Shown here: positions 55,049 to 64,000 of the stretch, one piece after another
Numbering within the stretch: position 1 is the first letter of the stretch
How the letters are laid out: each line of letters begins with the position of its first letter
NCBI GenBank assembly: GCA_028456385.1
Contig: JALNQF010000016.1
Location: forward strand, 310,001 to 374,000
Direction: 5' to 3'
DNA: 64,000 nucleotides
From: Ophiosphaerella korrae
Lineage: Eukaryota > Ascomycota > Dothideomycetes > Pleosporales > Phaeosphaeriaceae
The notes under the pieces: generated by a model
Databases searched by the model: none
Told to the model about the DNA's origin: nothing
What the model saw: only the letters and a program-made list of their open reading frames with translations
Program-made: the position numbers and the translations under genes

Positions 55049-55480
55049 TATAATAGGGTTACCTGTTATTAATTACAAGTAACTACAAGAGTATTAGCAA
55101 ATTAGAAAGTAATAACTATAAGCAATAGTTAATTTATATATACAATATTAAGTATTAGCGTTCTAGGTTAAAGATTAGATTACTAATACTATCTTAATAA
55201 TATATATTACTATTAACTATATACTTTTACTAATTCTTTAGCTTTATAACTTTATATTTACTAAGATTATAAATTTATAAATTTATTACGTATCTTAATT
55301 TATAACTTTATATTTACTAAGATTATAAATTTACAAATTTGTTACGTATTTTAATTATAGTTAGTCTCCTAATTAAGCTTATTATCTTATAAGTTATTAC
55401 CTAACTTGTCTTATACTTTGTTATTAGCTAGGCTAAGGCTAATTAGTTCTATCTCGATTTCCCTTATTACTACTATAACA
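55049..55480 (-). repeat. LTR (3' LTR of the minus-strand element)
   Basis: Matches 61631-62034 throughout; shared blocks include CTAATTCTTTAGCTTTATAA and CTAGGCTAAGGCTAATTAGT. It contains a small internal duplication around TATTTACTAAGATTATAAAT that makes it 28 bases longer than the other LTR. Confidence 0.85.
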
Positions 55481-58400
55481 CTATCTCCTCCTCTAAGTAG
55501 GTTCCTATTTTTCTATCCTAGAGCTAAAGTTATTTAATTTCTTTATTAATCTCTAGTTCTTTATTACTCTCTATACTATCTTATTTCTAGCGTAATAAAC
55601 TTCTCTTTATAGCTTATATTATTTATAATAGGGTTAAGATATTTCTTTATTATTAGTATAAGTTATTAGGTTTTTTATACTTTATATTCTTAAAGGATAG
55701 TAAGTATTATAATAACTATATTCTTACTAAGATTTAGTATAATTATATTTCTTCTAGTATTTTGCTTATAGAGTATAAGTGTTTAATTTTAATATAGTTT
55801 CTTTCTACTAAATTATATAAGGTAAGCTATTAATAGAGCTTAAGAGAAACTATTATTATAGCTTACTATAGCTAAAGCTAAGTATAAGTTAACTCTTTAT
55901 AAGCTAGTAAAGCTTTATTCTTATATTAAGTGTCTTTATAAGATAAAAGCTTATAATAATACTAAATTATCTAAATAGTCTTATACCTTAGAAGCTAAGT
56001 TAGACTTAGATAATATAGTAGAGGCTACTCTAGCTCCTATTATATTAAGTGTTCCTATTACCTTTCTATCTAGTAGTGTAATATTAATTTTCTTAGTTTA
56101 CTATAAGGCGATCTAGAGGGTTTTAATTTTAGAACTCTTCTAGTTTCTTAGAGTAGTTAAGGTTATTTTCTAGTTCCTATATATCTTCTTAAAGTTACTC
56201 TCTTTTATCTTTACTTATCTATTTTACTAAGTAGTAATTTCTACTATTATAGAATTAGTATTATAAGATTTCTTTAACTTCTTATTCTTTCTATACTCTA
56301 TATATATCTACTTTATATACTAGTAGTTCTACTTCTTATAGTACTTTTTCTAGTAGTACTACGTAAAATATTAGGTATATCCTTATTTTACTTAGTAGTC
56401 TTAGTTTAAATATAACTAGTATAATTTTCTTCTTAATTTTATATAGTCTTATTTTAATATAATCTAGTTTTAAACTTAATTATTTACTTTTAATATTTCT
56501 TTATAGTAACGATACTTTTTCTCTCTCTTTAAACTAGAGTCTTTCTATATATTTTTTATTATAGTATTTTACTATTTAATTATATAAGAACTTTATATCC
56601 TATCTAAGCTAATTATATATATCCTTAAGTCTATTAGAAAAGTTTTCTCTTTTTAGAGACTAAGATACTTTAAATCTTAGTATTTAGTATATATTAAGGT
56701 TAAATCTATAGTATATAAAGAAAGGTAATACTCTTCTTACTATATTCTTTACGCTATTATATACTAACTATACTATAGGTAGAAGCTATACCTAGTTGTT
56801 CTAGTTATAATTAAGGTAGTATCTTAGATATTATTCTACTATCTAATTTATACGTTCTAATTATCTATTTATCTATAAGTAGTATACTATTAATATTATA
56901 TAATTAACTCCTAATTATACTATTATTGTTCTCTATAATTTTAATAAAAATCTTACTTCTCTATCTATAATAATTTTATCTAGAATACTATACTAGCTTA
57001 CTATAGTTCCTAGGACTTAGTATATAGTAACCTCTATCTTCTTTTTCTCTTTATATAGTCTAAAGTATAAGTATTTTATAAGCTTATCTACTATTATTAG
57101 GATTCTATTATAATTAACTCCTAATATTAGATCTTTTAATTTAAGTAACTTTATAATAAAATCTATTGTAATAATTTCTTAAGGTTATTCTAGTACTTTA
57201 ACTAGTTATAGCTTTCTATATAGTATATATCTACTATACTTATTTCTATAATATTCTATATAATCTTATAGTACTTCTATTACTAATTATCTTACTTTTT
57301 AAATATAGTAGTCCTATAGTAGTCTATCTAATATTTTATTAAAACTTTAGTATCTATATACTAGTAGTTTATAAAATTATTATATATACTCTCTTTTTAT
57401 TTTATTTAGTATATACGTTCTTCTATATACTTTTATAAATCCTTTTTAGGTCTTAAGCTTATCTATTTCTTTAGAAGCTTTTTCTATTTCTTTCTAAATC
57501 TATTTATCTAGCTTACTATTCTTTCTTTTAAGTATTATAGCTAGTTTAAGTATATTTAGAATTAAGTATCCTTCTATATTCTTAACTAAAACTATACTAG
57601 TAGCGTTTACTTCCTTTTATAAATCTAGTCTTCTACTTAGGGCGTCTATAAACGAATTATCTTTGCCCTTAGTATATATAATCTCTAGATTAAATATTAA
57701 CAAGTATTTCTACTATCTTATATAGTATTATAACAAGTCTTTATTTATTATAAATCTTATAAGATTCTTATAGTCTATATAGACCTTTATTTAGTACTTA
57801 GATCTCTATAAGTATACTCTCTATTATTTAAATACTTTATAGATTACTAGTATTTTTATATTATAGATTAAGTAATTTAGCTCTACTAGTTTTATTTTCT
57901 TAGAGAAGTATATAACTAAGTATTCTTACTTTATAGCCTAGTCTTCTTATATTAGTACTATTCTATAGACTAAATTTAATACCTCTATTTTTACTATTAC
58001 TATTAAATCTAGAGTATATATTTTAATAACTAGGTTTTCTATAAACTTTTATTTAATCTAATTAAATACTTTATTATATTCCTTTATATATTTAAATAGC
58101 GTATCTATCTTTATAAGTTTTATTAATAGTTCTATTATTTTAAACTATCTTACTATTAATTTTCTATAAAAGTTTACTAGTCTATAAAACTATTGTACCT
58201 CTTGTAAGTTCCTTAGTATTAGCTATTCCTAGATTACTTTAATCTTATTTAGGTTAATCTTTATTTTTCTTAGTTTAATAATAAAACTAAGAAACTCTAT
58301 CTCTTTTATATAGAACTTATATTTCCTTATCTTAAAGAATAGTTTATTTTATACTAGCTTTTCTAGTACTTTATATATATATTATATATATTCTTCTTCT

Positions 58401-61400
58401 AATTCTAAGAATATAAGGATATTGTCTAGGTATACAAATATAAATACGTCTAAGTACTCTTTTAGTACTATATTAATCTTTTCTTTTAATACTACTAGTA
58501 TATTTATTAACCTAAAGGGTATAACTATATACTTAAATAGTCTATAATATATTCTAAATACTATTTTCTATTTATAGCCTTCTTTAATTCTAATCTAATA
58601 GTAGGCGTTTTAGATATCTAGTTTTATAAAGATTTAAGCTTTTTATAGCTTATTTTATATCTTATCTATATATAGTAAATAGTATTAGTTCTTACTTATA
58701 ATTACGTTTATTTTCCTAAAGTCTATATAAGGTCTTTTATTATTTATTCTTTTTTTATCTATAAATATAAGTCTATATACTACTATAGATTAGGATTTAC
58801 GTATCTATTTTTTCTTTAGTATATTTTAGATAAATACTTGTTTAATTTTAGATTCTTCTTTAGTTTTTTAGTATACTAGGCTCTATCTTATATTCTTTCT
58901 TTCTTCTAGGTTTATTATTAAGTCCTATAGTTAATAGTCTAGAAAGTAGTTATTAGGTTCTATAAGCTATTTCTCTTATTTCTTATATTCTTCTTAGAAT
59001 TCTCTTTTATATATATTTATATTAGCTTTTAATATTTCTTTCTTAGAGTAGCTAATTTTCTTTATTCTCTAATTAATCTTTAGGTTAGTTATCTATAACT
59101 ATAGTATTCCTAGTATTATTTCTTATTTGTTATTAATTGTTATTATATCTATAACTATATTTATAATTTCTAATCTTTCTAACTTTAGCGTAGAGGGTAT
59201 TGTTTTAAATAAAATAGGTTCTTAAAATAGTTTTCTTTTAATTATACTTAGTTATTAAAGGTATTTCTTTATTATATAAGTTATTCCTTAGTTTTCTATA
59301 AACTTCTTAGATATAAAGTTCTTTATAGCCTTACGATTAATTATTAGCTATACTTTCTTTATTTAGTATATACCTATTTTTGTAATATATAGGCCTCTTA
59401 TACTTTCTAGCTTTTTTTACTTAAGTCTTTCTTTAAATTATCTATTCTTTTAGGGCTTTTACCTTGTTTTACGCTTATAGTTTTTATATTTAGGATATTT
59501 ATTATAAGTATATTTATACTATAGCTTTCTTTAGATATATTCTTTAGATAGTTTAGAGCCTAGTCTAATTACTATATATTTTTTATTAAGTATTCTAATT
59601 ATTTCCTAACTTTAGATATCTTTCTTTATTATTATATTTACATAGTTATATTTCTTTCTTTATATAAGCTATACGTAATTACGTACTTTATATTCTTTAT
59701 ACGTATAGTAATTTATATTTAGGTATAATATCTATAATATCTTAATATATACTATATATTCTAGATCGATTCTTTTGTTATCCCCTATTAAGTAACTATC
59801 TATTCTAGGTCTTGTAGTTATTAGAATATAGTATACTATTAGTATTTTTTGTATATAGGCTTTATTAATCTATTACGTTTTTTTTATATAGAACTACTAC
59901 TCTCTTTATATAGATATTCTTCTTACTATAACTATATATTATTCTAGTTATTATTAGAACGTTATAAATTTTTTATTTTATAATTATATTCTTTCTAGTT
60001 TTTATATACTTCCTTTATACTTATAACTAGTAAGTATTTTTAAATAAACTTTTATTCTTTATTTTATTCCTCTATATCTATTATTATATAGCTATTATAG
60101 CTATATACCTTTAACTAGGCGTACTTAGTACTTTTTATATTAATTTATTTTTTATATCTTTATAGTCTTTTAGAGGAGGCTATAGTAGTCTCTTTATCTA
60201 GTACTAGTCCTTTAGCCTAGATTAATAGTATCTAAGGTTTCTCTCTTTCTAAGTCTTCTATTAGTAGGTCTATTATATATACTATTTCTTCTAGCTATAC
60301 TTTTATTCTTTCTTTTATTACTACTACTCTATTCTTCTATAGAAACTATCTTACTTCTTACTTACTAAAACAATATATATAGTAGTTATCTTTATAATAA
60401 AAGGTCTAATAGAGTATTATATAATATATTTCTTTACTCCTAGTTACTTTCTCTTAAGGTTTAGCCTATACTTTTAGTACTTCTTTCTTGCTTTTAGTTA
60501 TCTTTAACTAAGCTTCTTTATCTTTCTTAAGATCTTTACTTCTATAATCTTTTATAAAGTGTCCTAGTTTCTTATATCTATAATTTATTATATCTTTCTT
60601 CTATTTTAACTAGTAGTCTTTTACGTAGTAGCTTTTCTTACTATAGCTAAAGTACGTAAAGTCTTTATTTTTCTTAAATTTTTTCTTATCCTTATTAGTA
60701 TTAAGGATTATAGGGTCTCTAGTATCTTAGTTTCTAGGTTAGCCTCTATACTTATTCTTCTTCTATTCTTAAAGATTGTTATCTATTTATATTACCTATT
60801 ATTTTAGAGCTTCTAGTATCCTTAGTTTCTCTATATATATTATTTTGTATTAGATTTTTATATTTAATCTTTATTTAAATTATAATATTAAAGATACTTT
60901 ATTCTATTTTATATTCTACAATAGTTATTTAAACTATAATATATATTTAGAAATAATCTTGTTCTATATAAGCCTCTTAAGCTTTTCCTTAGCTTATTAG
61001 GTAATATCTATATCTTTAAATACTACTCTTATTTATTTAGTAAAGTATTTATAACTTCTAAAGATAGCTTTTATTTTATCTTTCTATATTCCTAGAGTAT
61101 ATATTATATAATCTATTTAGTAAGGCTTAAACTATCTTATTATATCTTCTTTAAGGTATATTCTAATATATATTACTTTCTTATCTTCTCTATTAAAGTA
61201 TAGTACTTATATATTAATCTAGAGTTATACTAATACTATAAAGAGTCTTAATCTTTCCTTTATTCTATTAAACTTCTTAAGTAATAGTATCTTAGGTAGT
61301 TTCTTTATTACGCTTATTTCTAGTCTCTAAATAATTTATTCTATCTAGTTTTATCCCTCTATAATAACCTTAATCTATACTTTATTTTACTTTATAACGT

Positions 61401-61630
61401 CTTATAGTTCTTTATTCTACGTCTCTAAGGCGTTAATTACTAGTTTTATATCTTTTTTCTCTAAGATTAAATTGTTTAGGTAGTCCTTTATTACTTTCTA
61501 TACTATATTATCTAATTTATAACTACTTAGGAGTACTTTAACTTCTTTCTTAGTTAAACTTTCTACTATTATATTAGCTAGACTATACGTTACTTATACT
61601 TTACTTCTCTTAATATCTAAATTAGCAAGG

Positions 61631-62034
61631 TATAATAAGGTTACTTATTATTAACTACAAGTAACTACTAAGGTATTAGTAGATTAGAAGGTAATAACAA
61701 AAGCTTATATTATAATTAGTAATAACTATAAATAATACTTAATTTATATATATAATATTAATTATTAGCGTTCTAGGTTAGAGATTAGATTACTAATTCT
61801 ATCTTAATAATATATATTACTATTAACTATATACCTTTACTAATTCTTTAGCTTTATAACTTTATATTTACTAAGATCGCGAATTTACAAATTTATTACG
61901 TGTCCTAATTATAGTTAGTCTCCTAATTAAGCTTATTATCTTATAGGTTATTACCCTACTTATCCTATGCTTTGTTATTAGCTAGGCTAAGGCTAATTAG
62001 TTCTATCTCGATTTCCCTTGTTACTACTATAACA
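61631..62034 (-). repeat. LTR (5' LTR of the minus-strand element)
   Basis: Direct repeat of 55049-55480. On the minus strand it starts TGTTATAGTAGTAACAAGGG. It retains a few CpG sites (AAGATCGCGAATT) lost in the other copy. Confidence 0.85.
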
Positions 62035-63141
62035 AATCTAAGTATATTTTTTAAATAAATATATTAATAGTCTCTTTATATCTAAATTATATTTTCTATT
62101 ATCTTCTTTTAGTAACTAGAGTACTAATATATAAAATAAATTTATAAATCTAGAAAATATATTATATATTTATAGATTATATATATTTTATTAGAGAACT
62201 ACTACTATATAATAAAAATACCTTTATTATTACTAATATTAATAAAATATTCTTTTATATTACGTATATTAGTAATATCTTATATATATAAATTAGAAAA
62301 GTTATAATTATTAGATAAAATAGCTATTCTATTATATATATACTTAAATAGTTATATATTAAAAGTTTAACTTCTAATAACTAATTATGTATTAAATATT
62401 AAGTAAAATAAAGATAGACTACTTTTAAATATATATATAGATAATACCTATTGTAATTTATAAGTTCTAATTTAGCTTTATTATATAACGTATTCTATTA
62501 GCGAAGCGGCTATATTAATAAGACGGCTACTCTAAAATACACTAAAAAATCGAAAATTTAATATCTAATATCTCGACAACTATACTATAATAACTTCTAA
62601 AAATTTAATAGATTAAAGATTATATATAAAGTAGTAATCTATAAAATTTTTAGAACGTGCAGCCTAGTTTATTTAATATTATTAATAAAAAAGTGTTTTT
62701 TACTATAGAAAATTTTACTATCTTAAGAACTACTAGGCTGCACGCTTTAAAAATTTTATAGATTACTACTATATATATAATCTTTAATCTATTAAATTTT
62801 TAGAAGTTATTATAGTATAGTTGTTGAGATATTAGATGTTAAATTTTCGATTTTTTGGTGTGTTTTAGAGTGGCCGTCTCGGTGATATAGCCGCTTCGCT
62901 AATAGAATACGTTAGTTATTTATATATAATTAAGAATTACTAAAATACTATAAAGTTTAATATTTCTACTAATATTTTACTTTTTAAGATTTTTATTTCA
63001 TAAAGTTATTTCCAATAGCTATATCTAATATATATTAAAATTTAAAGTTAATAGAAAAAGTAGTTATTAAGATAGAGGGGGGGGGGCTAAGGGGAGAAAA
63101 CGTGCATTAGGTAGGGGCGTGCACTAGGCGGTGAGCCACAC
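62035..63141 (-). repeat. Right arm of the long inverted repeat (interrupted)
   Basis: Inverse of 54358-55048, split by the fold-back element at 62488-62912. The last 70 bases are GC-rich and nearly identical to the left end. Confidence 0.7.
62488..62912. mobile_element. 425-bp fold-back (hairpin) element with TA duplication
   Basis: Starts ACGTATTCTATTAGCGAAGC and ends with its exact inverse. Arms of about 180 bases pair almost completely (AGAACGTGCAGCCTAGT against ACTAGGCTGCACGCTTT), leaving a loop of roughly 60 bases. TA lies on both sides (62486-62487, 62913-62914). The undisturbed sister arm near 54575-54600 shows the empty site TTATATAGTTATTTA. Confidence 0.85.
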
Positions 63142-63421
63142 TAAATGTTCCGGAAGCGATCCTAGCTTATTTCGGGTACCGGGTTGGCATCACGTTTGTG
63201 AACAAGACAAGGTAGTCAGATGGGGACTTGTCGGCAATGTAGCTGGCTGTCTCTGCAGTTGTGTGGCTTCCGAACGTATGAGTTCGTTCTCGATAAGATG
63301 CGGACGGAGTAAACTCCTGTAGCCGGATCCTTTATCTTGAAAGCTGGGCCCGTACCATATCAATGCTAGATTAATGCTATCGAATATTGCATAGCTAACT
63401 GTTGAGTGATCAAAAAGGCAA
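63142..63421. promoter_or_regulatory. 5' flank of the GMC oxidoreductase gene
   Basis: 280 bases between the transposon end and the ATG at 63422. The transposon thus sits in or just upstream of the promoter. No motif stands out. Confidence 0.4.
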
Positions 63422-64000
63422 ATGACGACGATGTACGACTTTATCATCGTTGGCAGTGGGTACTTTCCGCAGAAAAGGGGAAGATTGATTATCAGGAGGT
63501 CTGACGTGTACCCGCAGGCGGCCCCGCTGGCTGTGCATTGGCTTCCAAACTTGCTAGGACAAACAGCCGTCCCAAGGTCCTATTGATAGAGGCTGGTAAA
63601 AACCATCCTGAGACAAAGGATGTTCCCTACGGACAACGCTGGCAGCTTTTCCGGAAACCCGAGCTTAACTGGGGCTACAAGACAGCCCCGCAGGAGCAGT
63701 GCTATGGCCGTCAGATCGACTATTCTCGCGGAAAGTGTCTTGGAGGCTCAAGCGTCATCAACTTTGGCGGCTACAGCATTGGCTGCCGCGACGACTTCGA
63801 GGAATGGGCTGACATTGTAGGCGATGACCACTTCGGCTGGGACAAGATGCAGAGGCGATTCAAGGATCTAGAGACTTTTCACGATGCGGTTCCAGCCAAC
63901 ATGAACGGCAGAAAGTATGCGGCACCCGACCTCGCCAACCACGGATCATCTGGACCTCTTCATGTCGGATTTGCGCCTGAATGGGAGCGCGACGTCCCAT
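63422..64000 (+). CDS. GMC-family FAD oxidoreductase (partial, 5' end)
   Basis: Glucose-methanol-choline oxidoreductase, a flavoenzyme oxidising an alcohol or sugar; substrate unknown. Exon 1 is 63422-63455, intron 63456-63517 (GTGGGT...CTGAC...CAG), exon 2 runs from 63518 off the window. Splicing forms the FAD-binding GxGxxG (DFIIVGS joined to GPAGCALAS). The ADP-binding end VLLIEAGKNHPET follows, then the GMC signature 1 region YSRGKCLGGSSVINFGGYSI. No signal peptide is visible, so it is probably intracellular (choline dehydrogenase or alcohol-oxidase like). The frame is intact to the window edge at the level of PEWERDVP. Confidence 0.88.

Larger units (their letters stand above)
55049..62034 (-). 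mobile_element. Ty3/Gypsy-type LTR retrotransposon, RIP-eroded
   Basis: Two direct repeats of 404-432 bp flank about 6.15 kb. The strand is minus: at 58406-58453 the minus strand reads FVYLDNILIF, the reverse transcriptase YLDD box with the second Asp changed to Asn. All frames are full of TAA/TAG. It lies in the centre of the inverted-repeat element, so it inserted there. Region upstream on the minus strand (toward 61.6 kb) should be gag and downstream RNase H and integrase by analogy; I could not read those domains. Confidence 0.75.
54358..63141. mobile_element. TA-flanked long inverted-repeat transposon carrying nested elements
   Basis: Left end GTGTAGCTTACCGCCTAGTG at 54358 and right end (read inverted) GTGTGGCTCACCGCCTAGTG at 63141 are inverted repeats. 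They continue through a C-run and a TCTATCTTAATAACTACTTT block for at least 450 bases, and more weakly to the inner insertion. TA dinucleotides sit just outside both ends (54356-54357, 63142-63143), as in Tc1/mariner-type insertions. The inside is extremely AT-rich, apart from the GC-rich outer 70 bases. No transposase is seen; the core is a retroelement. Best read as a large non-autonomous fold-back/MITE-like element that was later a target of other insertions. Confidence 0.75.

Noticed and set aside
55100..62000. Mitochondrial or plasmid-like DNA, suggested by high AT content
   Set aside because: LTRs, the reverse transcriptase box and loss of CpA/CpG fit a RIP-eroded nuclear retroelement.
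1..64000. tRNA or rRNA genes
   Set aside because: No cloverleaf or conserved B-box pair was recognised by eye; a covariance-model scan would decide.

Overview
This is genomic DNA of a filamentous ascomycete (Pezizomycotina; Dothideomycetes is possible but not proven). The genes carry short 47-111 bp introns with GT...AG ends and CTRAY-type branch points. The gene content (HET-NB-ARC-TPR receptor, LysM/hevein proteins, FunK1 kinases, Fot1/pogo relics, RIP-like AT-rich blocks) is typical of that group. No bacterial or viral genome features are seen.

Layout. (1) 1-6.0 kb is a conserved core block with intact spliced genes: the tail of a small one-TM protein (+), then on the minus strand histidyl-tRNA synthetase (HTS1-like, with two in-frame starts), a Gemin2/SIP1-like snRNP assembly protein, and a CDP-alcohol (choline/ethanolamine) phosphotransferase with a 10-base microexon. 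(2) 6.3-34.3 kb is accessory and largely dead. It holds an APH-kinase relic, a long killer-toxin-like chitinase pseudogene that seems to carry an N-terminal NucA/NucB nuclease domain, an insert of Fot1/pogo relics, short inverted-repeat elements and one intact HET-NB-ARC-TPR receptor gene, a LysM/hevein pseudogene, FunK1 and polyketide synthase relics, and an alpha/beta hydrolase plus NLR pair sharing a putative HET-s-type amyloid motif. (3) 35-40 kb has two intact genes, a flavin-nucleotide (PNPOx-like) protein and an intronless protein with a nuclease-like middle and a C-terminal kinase domain. (4) 40-53 kb is again relic: piggyBac transposase, an unknown gene, an APH kinase, a full-length but broken ABCC transporter and the nucleoside-phosphorylase head of another NLR. 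(5) 53.7-64 kb: a GC-rich unknown gene, an 8.8 kb AT-rich transposon nest, and the start of a GMC oxidoreductase.

How it fits together. The accessory part is dominated by genes of fungal antagonism and self/non-self recognition, mixed with mobile elements. Many of them keep one reading frame over hundreds of codons but carry several stop codons, as expected if point mutation (RIP or RIP-like) rather than indels killed them. The divergent chitinase/LysM pair is separated by a ~10 kb insert bordered by related inverted repeats. The AT-rich nest is a TA-flanked long inverted-repeat element, split by a minus-strand Ty3/Gypsy retroelement, with a second TA-flanked fold-back element in one arm. The best candidates for new biology are the chitinase/nuclease fusion architecture, the amyloid-motif hydrolase/NLR pair and the nuclease-like/kinase protein.
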